Origin: an uncultured Roseburia sp. | Lineage (GTDB): Bacteria > Bacillota > Clostridia > Lachnospirales > Lachnospiraceae | Direction of reading: 5' to 3' | Assembly: GCA_947644305.1 (NCBI GenBank) | Contig: CANRYS010000011.1 | Span: 1 to 64,000 of the forward strand | Length of the DNA: 64,000 bases | In this document: positions 27,100-36,265 of the stretch, piece by piece | Layout of the letters: the number at the start of each line of letters is the position of its first letter | Numbering within the stretch: the first letter of the stretch is position 1 | Translations under genes and position numbers: made by a program | The notes under the pieces: model-generated | Told to the model about the DNA's origin: nothing | Databases searched by the model: none | Seen by the model: the letters and a program-made list of their open reading frames with translations, nothing else

Positions 27100-28440
27100 A
27101 TGGATTTTGAAGCAATTTACCAAAGTAAACTTACGACTGCCGAAGAGGCGGCAAAAGTCATCCAATCTGGTGACTGGGTAGACTATGGATGGACTGTCAC
27201 TACACCTGTCGCTGTTGACAGGGCGCTGGCTGAGAGAATGAAGGATCTTACGGATGTGAAGTTTCGTGGCGGTATCCTTATGTGGGAGCCGGAAATATTT
27301 AAGATTGAAAATCCATGGGAACATTTTTCATGGAATTCCTGGCATATGAGTGGGATCGAGAGAAAAGCAGCCGCAAAAGGCTTTGCCTTTTATGCACCGA
27401 TCCGTTATTCGGAACTTCCAAGGTACTACCGGGATTTATCTTGTCCTTCCCGCGTGGCTATTTTTCAAGTGGCGCCGATGGATTCCCACGGCTATTTCAA
27501 TTTTGGACCAAGTGCTTCCCATCTGGGAGCCTGCTGTGAACGTGCCGAGACGATCATCGTAGAGGTAAACGAAAATATGCCAAGATGTCTTGGAGGAAAA
27601 GAAGAAGGCATTCATATTTCAAAGGTTGATATGATCGTAGAGGGAGACAATCCTGCCATCGCGGAAATGGGTGGAGCCGCAGCCGCCACAGAGGTAGACC
27701 AGGCAGTAGCTAAGTTGATCGTGGAAGAAATTCCAGACGGCGCCTGCCTCCAACTGGGGATCGGCGGCATGCCCAATGCTGTGGGTTCGATGATCGCAGA
27801 ATCCGATCTGAAAGATCTTGGTGTTCATACAGAAATGTATGTAGATGCTTTTGTGGACATTTCCAGAGCTGGGAAAATCACCGGAGCCAGAAAAAATATC
27901 GACCGCTTCCGCCAGACCTACGCCTTTGCAGCAGGCACGAAAAAACTCTACGATTTTCTCGATGACAATCCAGAGTGCATGAGCTCACCGGTGGATTATA
28001 CCAATGATATACGCTCCATCAGCGCACTGGACAACTTTATCTCCATTAACAACGCCGTAGATATCGATCTATACGGACAGGTCAATGCCGAGAGTGCCGG
28101 AACGAAAAATATCAGCGGGGCCGGCGGACAACTGGATTTTGTCCTTGGCGCCTATCTATCTAAGGGAGGAAAAAGCTTTATCTGCTGCTCTTCCACTTTT
28201 AAGAACAAACAGGGTGAATTGGTTTCGAGGATACGCCCCACCCTTGCCAACGGTTCTATCGTAACCGATACAAGAGCCAATACCCACTGGTTTGTAACAG
28301 AGTACGGAAAGGTGAACTTGAAAGGTCTCTCTACCTGGCAGAAAGCGGAGGCACTGATCTCCGTAGCCCATCCTCAGTTCCGTGATGATCTGATCAAAGA
28401 GGCAGAGAAAATGAATATCTGGAGACGATCCAACCGCTGA
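27100..28440 (+). CDS. but: Butyryl-CoA:acetate CoA-transferase
   Basis: Final step of butyrate formation: butyryl-CoA plus acetate gives butyrate plus acetyl-CoA. 446 residues, as in gut Lachnospiraceae. The family I CoA-transferase features are the catalytic Glu in [11 protein letters not shown] (about 245), the Gly-rich CoA loop [20 protein letters not shown] (about 345), [13 protein letters not shown], and [19 protein letters not shown] precedes the ATG. A 4-hydroxybutyrate CoA-transferase would look similar; the butyrate pathway next door favours but. No butyrate kinase pathway is seen in the window. Confidence 0.92.
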   Translation: MDFEAIYQSKLTTAEEAAKVIQSGDWVDYGWTVTTPVAVDRALAERMKDLTDVKFRGGILMWEPEIFKIENPWEHFSWNSWHMSGIERKAAAKGFAFYAPIRYSELPRYYRDLSCPSRVAIFQVAPMDSHGYFNFGPSASHLGACCERAETIIVEVNENMPRCLGGKEEGIHISKVDMIVEGDNPAIAEMGGAAAATEVDQAVAKLIVEEIPDGACLQLGIGGMPNAVGSMIAESDLKDLGVHTEMYVDAFVDISRAGKITGARKNIDRFRQTYAFAAGTKKLYDFLDDNPECMSSPVDYTNDIRSISALDNFISINNAVDIDLYGQVNAESAGTKNISGAGGQLDFVLGAYLSKGGKSFICCSSTFKNKQGELVSRIRPTLANGSIVTDTRANTHWFVTEYGKVNLKGLSTWQKAEALISVAHPQFRDDLIKEAEKMNIWRRSNR

Positions 28441-28471
28441 GATAGACAAACATAAAAATTAGAAAGAATTA

Positions 28472-28508
28472 AAAAGCCAGGCAATATGTAAATTCATGCC
28501 TGGCTTTT
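28472..28508. terminator. Bidirectional terminator between but and porB
   Basis: GCCAGGCA (28476-28483) and TGCCTGGC (28497-28504) form an 8-bp stem with flanking A and T runs on both sides, as expected between convergent genes. Confidence 0.85.
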
Positions 28509-28567
28509 ATCTTAATTATACCTGCCGCTACAGGCGGTACAACAATTTCATGACTCTGCTTGCTATT

Positions 28568-29503
28568 TTAGCTACATTTCTCCAGCAGCTCTTCCCATCT
28601 CCTGTCCACTTCCTGCTGGAAGGCTTCGATGAGCTGCTCATTCCCCGGTTTAAAAAGGTGTTTAAACCTTCCCTGCCGTTTTAGAAAATCTTCAATTGGC
28701 AACTTGTTTTTCGGCTTATAATTTAAAATCCATTTTCCGTTCACTACCTCAAACAGCGGCCAATAGCAAGTCTCTACCGCAGATTTGCACACGTCGATGA
28801 TATCTGGTGCATCATAGCGCCAGCCACGAGGACAGGGCGCCATAATATTCAAAAATGCTGGACCTTCGGTATAGATCGCCTTTTCAGATTTTAGATAAAG
28901 ATCTTTCATGTTTCCGATAAAGGTAGTCTGTCCCACATAGGGAATGTTGTGGGCCGCCATAATGGCTGCCAAGTCCTTCCGGCCCTGGGGCTTTCCTTTG
29001 GATACTTTACCCGCTGGCGTCGTCGTCGTGTCAGCAAACATCGGGGTAGCGGATGAGCGCTGGATGCCAGTGTTCATATAGGCTCCGTTGTCATAGCAGA
29101 CATAGACCATGTCATGCCCTCTCTCCATGGCACCGGACAGGGATTGAAACCCGATGTCATAGGTGCCGCCGTCGCCTCCAAAGGTAATGAATTTATAATT
29201 CTCTTCCAGCTTGCCGGTCTTTTTCATATATCGGTAGGCAGCTTCTACTCCGCTCAACGTAGCGCCTGCGTTTTCAAAGGCATTGTGAATATAACTGTCC
29301 TGATATGATGTATAGGGATACATAAAGGAAGAAACTTCCAGACACCCTGTGGCGTTTCCCACCACCGCTTTATCTCCGGGACGAAGCGCTTTCAGTACAT
29401 TTCTTACCGCAATGGTTCCCCCACAGCCGGCACACATACGGTGTCCCGGCGCCAGGCGCTCTTCCCTGCCCTGTATTTCCTTAAAATCAAATTGTTGTTC
29501 CAT
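28568..29503 (-). CDS. porB: 2-oxoacid (pyruvate):ferredoxin oxidoreductase beta subunit
   Basis: Thiamine-diphosphate subunit of a four-subunit oxidoreductase. CAGCGGTIAVRN near the start supplies cluster-binding Cys, and FGGDGGTYDIGFQSLSGA with YDNGAYMNTGIQRS is the TPP/metal motif. The latter matches pyruvate oxidoreductases well. 311 residues from the ATG at 29503, behind AAGGAGG. Last gene of porGDAB. A branched-chain (VOR) specificity cannot be excluded. Confidence 0.93.
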   Translation of the reverse strand: MEQQFDFKEIQGREERLAPGHRMCAGCGGTIAVRNVLKALRPGDKAVVGNATGCLEVSSFMYPYTSYQDSYIHNAFENAGATLSGVEAAYRYMKKTGKLEENYKFITFGGDGGTYDIGFQSLSGAMERGHDMVYVCYDNGAYMNTGIQRSSATPMFADTTTTPAGKVSKGKPQGRKDLAAIMAAHNIPYVGQTTFIGNMKDLYLKSEKAIYTEGPAFLNIMAPCPRGWRYDAPDIIDVCKSAVETCYWPLFEVVNGKWILNYKPKNKLPIEDFLKRQGRFKHLFKPGNEQLIEAFQQEVDRRWEELLEKCS

Positions 29504-29507
29504 GATG

Positions 29508-30698
29508 TTATACCTCCTTGTCACGCAGACCGATATAACGGTATTTCTCATTCTTCGCACCGTGTTCTGCCGCTTCTGCCAATTCGTTATATACGTTCTC
29601 TACCTGTTCTACCGTCAGATCCCTGCCGGAGAGACCGTATACATAGTTGATAACCTCTGAAACATTTTTATTCCGGTAAAAGGCAGCTTCCAGCTCCGAT
29701 CCCAGAGGACCGCCATTGGCGCTGTAGCTCTCACAGCGGTCTAAGATCGCCACCGCTTTGCATTTTTTCAATGCTTTTGCCATTTCCTTACCAGGGAAGG
29801 GACGGAATACACGGACTTTGAGAAGTCCCACTTTTTGGCCCTTCTTTCTCAGCCTGTCCACCGTATCCTTAATGGTACCGCAGGCAGAGCCAATGGCAAC
29901 GATGGCGTATTCTGCATCTCTTAATTTATATTCTTCAAAAAGGCCGTATTTTCTTCCGGTGAGTTCGCCAAATTCTTTCGCTACATCTAGGATTACCTGT
30001 TTGGCGCGGATCATCGCCTCCGCCTGTGCCTTTTTCGCTTCCATGCAATAATTTGATACCGCATAGGGTCCCACTGCCATAACCTCTTCCGGGTTCAGCA
30101 GATAGTGTTCTGGATCATATTCTCCCACAAATTTTTTCACCAGTCCGGTATCTTCCAGAGTGATGTTTTCTACCGCGTGGCTGGTGATAAATCCATCCTG
30201 GCAGATCATGATGGGAAGCATCACATCCTTATGTTCTGCGATCCGATATGCCTGAATGAAATTGTCATAAGCTTCCTGGTTATTTTCCGCATAGATCTGA
30301 AGCCAGCCGGAATCTCTGGCTCCCATACTGTCAGAGTGTTCACTGTTGATATTCAGTGGTCCCGACAGAGCGCGATTTACCACTGCCATGCAGATCGGAA
30401 GACGGTTTGACGCCGCCACATACAATACTTCCCACATCAGGGCCAGTCCACAGGAAGAGGTAGCAGTCAGTGCCCTGGCGCCGGCGGCTGACGCACCGAT
30501 GGCCGCGCTCATGGAGCTGTGTTCGCTCTCCACAGGAATAAATTCGGTATTGATCTCACCATTTGCGATAAAATTAGATACAAATTGTGGAAGTTCTGTA
30601 GAAGGTGTGATCGGAAATGCCGGCATGACATCTGGCTCCACCTGTTTGATGGCATGGGCAACTGCCTCATTGCCTGACATTCTTTCTAATTCTGCCAT
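29508..30698 (-). CDS. porA: 2-oxoacid (pyruvate):ferredoxin oxidoreductase alpha subunit
   Basis: Alpha subunit, which binds the substrate side of the TPP site. FPITPSTELPQFV, PVESEHSSMSAAIGASAAGAR and ATSSCGLALMWEVLY are typical motifs, and the C-terminal domain II shows VAIGSACGTIKDTVDRL and KVRVFRPFPGKEM. 396 residues, normal for the split enzyme. GAAGGAGG precedes the ATG; it starts right after the porD stop. Confidence 0.94.
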   Translation of the reverse strand: MAELERMSGNEAVAHAIKQVEPDVMPAFPITPSTELPQFVSNFIANGEINTEFIPVESEHSSMSAAIGASAAGARALTATSSCGLALMWEVLYVAASNRLPICMAVVNRALSGPLNINSEHSDSMGARDSGWLQIYAENNQEAYDNFIQAYRIAEHKDVMLPIMICQDGFITSHAVENITLEDTGLVKKFVGEYDPEHYLLNPEEVMAVGPYAVSNYCMEAKKAQAEAMIRAKQVILDVAKEFGELTGRKYGLFEEYKLRDAEYAIVAIGSACGTIKDTVDRLRKKGQKVGLLKVRVFRPFPGKEMAKALKKCKAVAILDRCESYSANGGPLGSELEAAFYRNKNVSEVINYVYGLSGRDLTVEQVENVYNELAEAAEHGAKNEKYRYIGLRDKEV

Positions 30699-30699
30699 G

Positions 30700-30999
30700 T
30701 TATTTTCCCTCCTTCATTGTGATCGCTCCGAAGGGACATGCTTTTACACAGATGCCGCAGCCCTTGCAGTGAAGCAGATCAAAGGCTTCTCTTTTACTGT
30801 TTCTTACTGGAATGGCGCTGTCCGGGCAATAGGGAACACAGAGCAGACACTGCTTACATTTTTCTTTATCAAATACCGGGGTATTGACTCTCCACTCACC
30901 GGTTTCAAACCGTTTGGATGTTGCTGGCTCATAGATCTGCAGCCCCGGCGTCAGGTCCTGCCATGGAGTTTTTTCATTGATTTCTTTTGCTCTTAACAT
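30700..30999 (-). CDS. porD: 2-oxoacid:ferredoxin oxidoreductase delta subunit (2 x 4Fe-4S)
   Basis: A 99-residue ferredoxin-like electron carrier of the complex. Two 4Fe-4S motifs are complete: CKQCLLCVPYCPD and CKGCGICVKACPF. It passes electrons from the TPP centre to ferredoxin. It lies one base after porG and directly before porA. Confidence 0.95.
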   Translation of the reverse strand: MLRAKEINEKTPWQDLTPGLQIYEPATSKRFETGEWRVNTPVFDKEKCKQCLLCVPYCPDSAIPVRNSKREAFDLLHCKGCGICVKACPFGAITMKEGK

Positions 31000-31000
31000 A

Positions 31001-31573
31001 TCAGTGCACCTCCTGTAACGCCATGCGGAGTGCCTTCATATTTCCCTCTAGCATCTCCGGTTTTTTGGCAAATTTATGACTAAGGGAAGCTTCCATTTCT
31101 TTAATAAACTGATCTTCTTCCATAATTTGGGATATCTTTACAATAGCTGCAAGCATCGGTGTATTGGGAAAATATTTTCCCAGCGTCTTCATGCACACTT
31201 TTCTCGCATCAATGGTATACACTCTGCCCTGGTATCCGTGTAGGTATGTATAGATTTCTTCGCTGGAGCGGGACGTATTGACAAGGATCGCTCCATCCTT
31301 TTTTAATCCTTTTGTGACATTAACAGAGTTCAGCAAAGTCTCATCTACAACCACCACATAATCCGGTTCGTAAATATTAGAATGTACCCGGATCTGCCTG
31401 TCACTGATCCTGTCATAAGCAGTAATCGGTGCGCCCATTCGTTCTGGACCATATTCCGGAAATCCCTGCACATGTTTGCCGGTTTTAAACGCTACATCTG
31501 CCAGTAAAAGCGCCGCTGTCTTGGCACCCTGGCCGCCGCGGCCATGCCAACGAAATTCAGTTAATCCGTTCAC
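31001..31573 (-). CDS. porG: 2-oxoacid:ferredoxin oxidoreductase gamma subunit
   Basis: Gamma subunit of about 190 residues. The N-terminus FRWHGRGGQGAKTAALLLAD is the family signature, and PEYGPERMGAPITAYDRIS follows. The GTG at 31573 with GAGGGA upstream is preferred to the longer ATG frame at 31630, which would start within the palindrome region. First gene of the porGDAB operon. Confidence 0.92.
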   Translation of the reverse strand: MNGLTEFRWHGRGGQGAKTAALLLADVAFKTGKHVQGFPEYGPERMGAPITAYDRISDRQIRVHSNIYEPDYVVVVDETLLNSVNVTKGLKKDGAILVNTSRSSEEIYTYLHGYQGRVYTIDARKVCMKTLGKYFPNTPMLAAIVKISQIMEEDQFIKEMEASLSHKFAKKPEMLEGNMKALRMALQEVH

Positions 31574-31603
31574 TGTTTTTTCCCTCTTTCTTATGCAATA
31601 TAA

Positions 31604-31632
31604 TAGTGTCGTTTTAACATAAAACGACACTA
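31604..31632. promoter_or_regulatory. 29-bp palindrome before porGDAB (operator candidate)
   Basis: Perfect 13-bp arms (31604-31616 and 31620-31632) with the core GTCGTTTTA-ACA-TAAAACGAC. It lies 31 bases upstream of the porG start. TATTAT on the minus strand (31605-31600) could be the -10, in which case the palindrome spans the region between -35 and -10. No T run follows, so a terminator is less likely than a repressor site. Confidence 0.6.
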
Positions 31633-31651
31633 ACTAAGATTATAATATCAT

Positions 31652-32989
31652 TTATTCCTCTTGTAAAGTATTTTTTAAAAATATCACTTTCACTTCTGTG
31701 CCTTTTCCCACTTCGCTGGTCAAAGTAATCTGGGCGTTGTGCTGGGCTATAATATGCTTGACGATAGCGAGGCCAAGCCCTGTTCCGCCCGTCTGTTTGG
31801 ACCGGCTCTTATCCACCCGATAAAAGCGTTCAAATACCCGTTTTTGGCTTTTTTCTGGAATGCCGATCCCCGTATCCCGGACAAAAAGTTCAACCTGGCC
31901 CTGCTGTTCCATCACCTGGACACGAACACTCCCTCCGGTATTATTATATCGGATGGCATTGTCACAGAGGTTATAAACCAGCTCCTCCATCATATTTTTA
32001 TTGGCATAGAGGATACAGTGTTCTCCCGATAACGATATCTGAACCTGGTGTTTTTCAGCGCTGATCTGAAGCATATTGACGCAGTTTTCAGCGATCTCAT
32101 AGAGATCTAAATCCTCAAATTCAATGGTTTTTTCCATGGCATCCAATTCAGCCAGGCGGATCGTGTCGTTGATCAGCGTCAGAAGACGCTTGGAATTCCG
32201 GTGTATCTCTCCGGCAAAACGAGTTACATCCTCTTTTTCTGCCATACCGTTTTCGATCAGCTCCGCATATCCAGAGATCGCAGTAAGAGGAGTCTTCAGC
32301 TCGTGAGACACATTCGCCGTAAACGCCTGCCGCATACTGGCGCTTCGCAAGATATCGGCATGCTGGTCTTTGATCTTCTGGATAAAAGGCACCAGCTCCT
32401 TGTAGCCTCCAGTAATATTTACCGAATCCATATCGTCTGCCATCTGCTCGATGGGCTTTATGATGCTCTTAGCAAAGAATTGGGTAAAAATATAGCTAAT
32501 GATCAGAATAAATATAACGATCCCTATAATCTCCGGAACAATCCCCAGAAATATGCTGTAAAGGCTGTCCGATTCCTTCGCCACGCGGAGTACACATCCA
32601 TTGGACAATTTCAGTGCATAATAAAAGGTATCTTTTTTCATGGTGACAGAATGCCTCACCGAATGGCTTTCCCCCTTCTCAAAGGCCTGCTCCACCTCCG
32701 GGCGTTCCCGGTGGTTGTCCATGATCCCGATATCCGCATTGCTGTCAAAATAAACGTCCCCGTCTTCGCCGATCAGGGTCACTCTGAGGTTGGCGATTTC
32801 CTTATGATAAGAAATATGCTCCTTATCCCGAAATGAATCTGTGCTCTCTAACAATCTGGCGCTGCTGACTAGATTATCCACCACCTCATTGACTAGCAGT
32901 TGATAAAAGATCAGTGTAGAAAAGGTGATCGTCAAAAGAATCGTCAGTCCTGCAATCAACAAAAAAGTCCGGTTCAGCCTTGCTTTCAT
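31652..32989 (-). CDS. Two-component sensor histidine kinase (PhoR-type)
   Basis: A 445-residue membrane kinase. Two membrane segments (about 6-28 and 155-180) enclose an extracytoplasmic sensor of about 125 residues. A HAMP-like linker follows, then the HisKA box with phospho-His in ANVSHELKTPLTAISGY, and HATPase_c motifs ELVYNLCDNAIRYN (N box), DTGIGIPEKSQKRVFERFY (G1/F) and GGTGLGLAIVKHI (G2). Its ATG overlaps the regulator's stop as ATGA. The signal is unknown; layout resembles PhoR/WalK kinases. Confidence 0.95.
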   Translation of the reverse strand: MKARLNRTFLLIAGLTILLTITFSTLIFYQLLVNEVVDNLVSSARLLESTDSFRDKEHISYHKEIANLRVTLIGEDGDVYFDSNADIGIMDNHRERPEVEQAFEKGESHSVRHSVTMKKDTFYYALKLSNGCVLRVAKESDSLYSIFLGIVPEIIGIVIFILIISYIFTQFFAKSIIKPIEQMADDMDSVNITGGYKELVPFIQKIKDQHADILRSASMRQAFTANVSHELKTPLTAISGYAELIENGMAEKEDVTRFAGEIHRNSKRLLTLINDTIRLAELDAMEKTIEFEDLDLYEIAENCVNMLQISAEKHQVQISLSGEHCILYANKNMMEELVYNLCDNAIRYNNTGGSVRVQVMEQQGQVELFVRDTGIGIPEKSQKRVFERFYRVDKSRSKQTGGTGLGLAIVKHIIAQHNAQITLTSEVGKGTEVKVIFLKNTLQEE

Positions 32990-33657
32990 TCCAGCATATA
33001 CCCCACATTCCGTATGGTTTTAATGCGCCTGCCCTCTTCCCCCAGCTTTTTGCGGAGAGTTTTGATATGCATGTCCAAAGTCCGAGACTCTCCCTCATAG
33101 TTAGCGCCCCAGATCCGCTCCATAATGCGGTCTCTGGTCAGAACGATACTGGCATTTTGGATCAACAGTTTCAGAAGCTTGTACTCTTTATAAGTCAGCT
33201 CACAGGGTTCATTCTTTACAAAAACGCAGTGTTTCTCTCCGTCAATGTAAATATTTCCAATGGCAAGGGATTTCTCCTGTTCCATATCCCGGCTTCTGCG
33301 AAGCAGCGCCTTTACCCTGGAGATCAGTTCCATCACCCCAAAAGGTTTGGCAAGGTAATCATCTGCCCCCAGATCCAGCCCCTTCACCTTATCCAGTTCC
33401 GAGGTTTTCGCAGATACAAAGATTACAGGAATCTTCTGATAATCAGGGATGTTTCTCAACTTTTTTAGAATCGAAAGACCGTCCATATCCGGCAGCATAA
33501 CATCCAGAAGAATCAGATCGGGAACCCGCTCCGCCAGTTTTTGAAAAAAACCCCTGGCGTTTTCAAAACCCTCTACGTTATATCCGCTGTTCTTTAGAGC
33601 AAAGCTCTCAATCTCCTGTATATTTGTATCATCTTCAACGATATAGATCAAAGCCAT
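32986..33657 (-). CDS. OmpR/PhoB-family response regulator
   Basis: A 223-residue regulator. The receiver domain has the acidic pair IVEDD, the phosphorylated Asp in LLDVMLPDMDG, the Thr/Ser in FVSAK and the Lys in YLAKPFG. The C-terminal winged helix carries ELTYKEYKLLKLLIQN and GESRTLDMHIKTLRKKLGE. It is coupled to the downstream kinase gene. AAGGAGACAG precedes the ATG. Confidence 0.96.
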   Translation of the reverse strand: MALIYIVEDDTNIQEIESFALKNSGYNVEGFENARGFFQKLAERVPDLILLDVMLPDMDGLSILKKLRNIPDYQKIPVIFVSAKTSELDKVKGLDLGADDYLAKPFGVMELISRVKALLRRSRDMEQEKSLAIGNIYIDGEKHCVFVKNEPCELTYKEYKLLKLLIQNASIVLTRDRIMERIWGANYEGESRTLDMHIKTLRKKLGEEGRRIKTIRNVGYMLE

Positions 33658-33682
33658 TTTTTCTGTCTCCTTTGACTTGATG

Positions 33683-35383
33683 TCATAAAGTTATACCAAA
33701 GCCCAGGATGGTAAATCTTTTCTCTTCGTCACCTGGATGCATCACAATCCTCACCCGGTGTTCTCCACTCTTCCCGTCATTGAGAATGATCTGTGGATTG
33801 GTATGATTCCAGCCATTCACCAGTGGATCTGGCGTCAGTACCAGCATGTCATCCACATAGACATCCGCCTTTCCAAAGACAGGACTTCCGGAATCCTTAG
33901 AAACCAAAATGATATTGCGGCAATTCACCGTCATGGCAAACTCGGCATCCTTTGTGCCGTCTGTCTTCGCCCATCCATTCTCAAGTACTGGACTGGCTGT
34001 CAAATCCATATTCCGCTCCACAAACTGAATTTCTTGGTCCTTCACATCAAATCCTTGATTTACAACATCCTTCGCATATTTATCAATATTCGTAGCATCC
34101 ATTAGGAAAATATCTTCAAACTCACATCCCTTTACCGGCGGTTTTGAAAAATCACTGTCTTCCGCTGGACATTCTGCCTCATCCGCCTTACGGAACAGGT
34201 GAAGTAGGCAGTCTGCCATCACCCGGTGTCCATCGTTTGTCGGATGATAAATATCATAAAAGTACTGGCGTTTGGAGATCACCGTATCCTTCTTATACTG
34301 GGGAACTACTGCCGCCCTGACACTTGCCATCGGAAGATCATAATTGGCTCCCACCGGAACCAGCCTGTCTTCCAGATTCCAGTCATTCATAAATACGGCA
34401 AAATTCAGAATCACCGCTGGCTCATGATCTGCCTTGGCGATCTTTCGCACAAGACTCTCAAAACACACGCCTTCGGTCTCATCCCCTTCATCATTTACCG
34501 CGAATTCAACAATCACAATATCCGGCTTGCATTTCCCAAAATCTGTCACTTCCTTCTCGTACCGGATCATTCCCAGCTCAGAAGGAGTCCCTCCGACTCC
34601 GGCTTTGATATACTTGACATGTTTTCCACCATCTTCTGTAAAAAGATCACAAAAACCGCAATAGGAAAGATAGGCATAGCATTTTTTATCGATGGGTTTT
34701 GCCCCTGCTCCCTGGGTAATCGAACCGCCGATGTAGGCAATGGTCACTTCTTCACCACGTTTTGCCTTTTCAATCGCCCGTTTGAGTCGCAGTGTATTTC
34801 CAAGGGAAAGTAGGGAGCGCTCAATCATTTTCTCATATCTCTCTGAATCATAGTCAATGGGAGGATCCACTTCGATCTCAGGAACCGTAAAACCATCATT
34901 CAGATAAAATTTGAGAGTGACCGTAGCAGCGTCACATCCCTGAGGAAAATCAAAATGAAACGCACCAATAATATCGTCTTCTTTATTGATACCGGTCTCA
35001 TCTACCGTTACCACAACCTCTTCTCCGTTGCAGGGACAGGAAAATTCAACATTCGTTCCCGTAGCATATTTATCCGTTTTCCCGTAACACTGCATGGTGA
35101 ATTTAATAGATTGATCTTTCGCATCGTCATCGACCGCTGTTATGCTGACACCGATGCTATGTACCAGAGTTCTAAATCCCTGAAGATTCTCCAATAATTT
35201 TAGAATTTCCGGATCCACTTCTCCACAGAGCCCTTTTACCTGCTCTACAAGACGTCCTTCCATAAAGTTTGTATCCCGGCATAAACCATTTTGCCCCGGC
35301 ATCCCGGCAATATTTTTATCCAGCATGATATATAAGCAAGCTCTTTTCTTCGTTGGGTCCTTTGGTGCTGTTGGTCCTCTCAT
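33683..35383 (-). CDS. SGNH/GDSL hydrolase family protein
   Basis: A 566-residue putative esterase without signal peptide. The N-terminal 190 residues are a beta-rich region of unknown type. The SGNH core follows: AYIGGSITQGAGAK (nucleophile Ser, block I), KAGVGGTPSELG (block II Gly), VEFAVNDEGDE (block III Asn) and the catalytic DIYHPTNDGH (block V Asp/His). A C-terminal beta-domain follows, with KADVYVDDMLVLTPDP. Relatives deacetylate plant or surface sugars. The ATG at 35383 is chosen because GGAGG sits just upstream, inside a longer frame. It is followed after 25 bases by the response regulator gene. Confidence 0.8.
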   Translation of the reverse strand: MRGPTAPKDPTKKRACLYIMLDKNIAGMPGQNGLCRDTNFMEGRLVEQVKGLCGEVDPEILKLLENLQGFRTLVHSIGVSITAVDDDAKDQSIKFTMQCYGKTDKYATGTNVEFSCPCNGEEVVVTVDETGINKEDDIIGAFHFDFPQGCDAATVTLKFYLNDGFTVPEIEVDPPIDYDSERYEKMIERSLLSLGNTLRLKRAIEKAKRGEEVTIAYIGGSITQGAGAKPIDKKCYAYLSYCGFCDLFTEDGGKHVKYIKAGVGGTPSELGMIRYEKEVTDFGKCKPDIVIVEFAVNDEGDETEGVCFESLVRKIAKADHEPAVILNFAVFMNDWNLEDRLVPVGANYDLPMASVRAAVVPQYKKDTVISKRQYFYDIYHPTNDGHRVMADCLLHLFRKADEAECPAEDSDFSKPPVKGCEFEDIFLMDATNIDKYAKDVVNQGFDVKDQEIQFVERNMDLTASPVLENGWAKTDGTKDAEFAMTVNCRNIILVSKDSGSPVFGKADVYVDDMLVLTPDPLVNGWNHTNPQIILNDGKSGEHRVRIVMHPGDEEKRFTILGFGITL

Positions 35384-35546
35384 AGTGTCCTCCATTTCTG
35401 TAACAAGTTCTTTTCACATTATAAATATTCACTAATTAAACTCCCTTCTAGTATGCACCAATTTTCTCGTTTTTGCAAGTTGGTTTTCTGTATTATTTTC
35501 ATCTTTTAGGGCACAATAATAAAAAATCAAATGGAGGTATCATGAT

Positions 35547-35732
35547 ATGACTAATTTATCAGAGAAAGAATTATCCGCAGTTCAGGATATTCTCAGCGAA
35601 GAAGATCTTCTGATCAAGAAATTTAAGAATCTTTCCGATCAGTGCCAGGATCAGGAAATCAAGAACAAGCTGCTGAATATCTCAGAGCGTCACCAGAAAC
35701 ATTTTAACTCAATTTATTCCCAGTTAAACTAA
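35547..35732 (+). CDS. Small spore-coat-like protein
   Basis: A 61-residue, fully helical, acidic/basic protein (LSEKELSAVQDILSEEDLLIKKF, then LLNISERHQKHF). It resembles the N-terminal helix pair of CotF-type spore coat proteins, and the next gene is a longer relative. TGGAGG precedes the start. Likely function in the spore coat is inferred from similarity and gene pairing. Confidence 0.65.
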   Translation: MTNLSEKELSAVQDILSEEDLLIKKFKNLSDQCQDQEIKNKLLNISERHQKHFNSIYSQLN

Positions 35733-35752
35733 TCGTAAAAAGGAGAATGATT

Positions 35753-36010
35753 ATGCAGTATAGTGAAAAAGAAATTCTTGCCGATGCTCTTGCATCTGAA
35801 AAAACAGCAACTGACCATTATAACACCTTTGCCAACGAGTGTGTCCATGACCGTGTCAGAAATGCGATCCTGAAATGTCTTGAAGAAGAACATGAGATCC
35901 AGAAAAATGTATTTGATGAAATGCATTCAAGAGGGTATTACCCAACTCCCGCAGCGGATTCTACGAAATTAGATCAGGTAAAACAAAAATTTGGACAGTG
36001 TGTGAAATAA
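35753..36010 (+). CDS. CotF-like spore coat protein
   Basis: An 85-residue ferritin-like helical protein: YSEKEILADALASEKTATDHY and EEEHEIQKNVFDEMHSRGYYP are typical of CotF-type coat proteins, the latter being the family's C-terminal signature. The ATG at 35753 has AAAAGGAG upstream, while the earlier ATG at 35747 is too close to it. It forms a two-gene operon with the preceding small protein, 20 bases apart. Confidence 0.8.
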   Translation: MQYSEKEILADALASEKTATDHYNTFANECVHDRVRNAILKCLEEEHEIQKNVFDEMHSRGYYPTPAADSTKLDQVKQKFGQCVK

Positions 36011-36054
36011 TTCACTGGTTCACGGATTTTTTATCTGATAGGAAAATTCTTAAA

Positions 36055-36265
36055 AGGTGCGCGCTTCTCAGTCGCACCTTTTTTATCTGACAGAAAATTT
36101 ATCAATTTGCGGAGCAAAAGAATGGCCGCAGGCAATTCTTTAGAGGTGCGCGCTTCTCAGTCGCACCCTTTTTTCTAACAGAAAATTTATCAATTTGCGG
36201 AGCAAAAGAATGGCCGCAGGCAATTCTTTAGAGGTGCGCGCTTCTCAGTCGCACCTTTTTTTCAA
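36055..36265. repeat. Tandem 88-bp repeat with terminator hairpins
   Basis: Two nearly identical 88-bp copies (36090-36177 and 36178-36265, the last incomplete at its end) follow a partial copy (36055-36085). Each unit ends in the hairpin GGTGCG...CGCACC plus a T run (36056-36078, 36145-36167, 36233-36255), and the full copies also carry AAAGAAT...ATTCTTT. The three serve as terminators for the cotF operon. The last copy runs into mscS. Confidence 0.85.

Noticed and set aside
36055-36265. CRISPR-like array
   Set aside because: Units are adjacent 88-bp copies with no variable spacers; they are terminator repeats.
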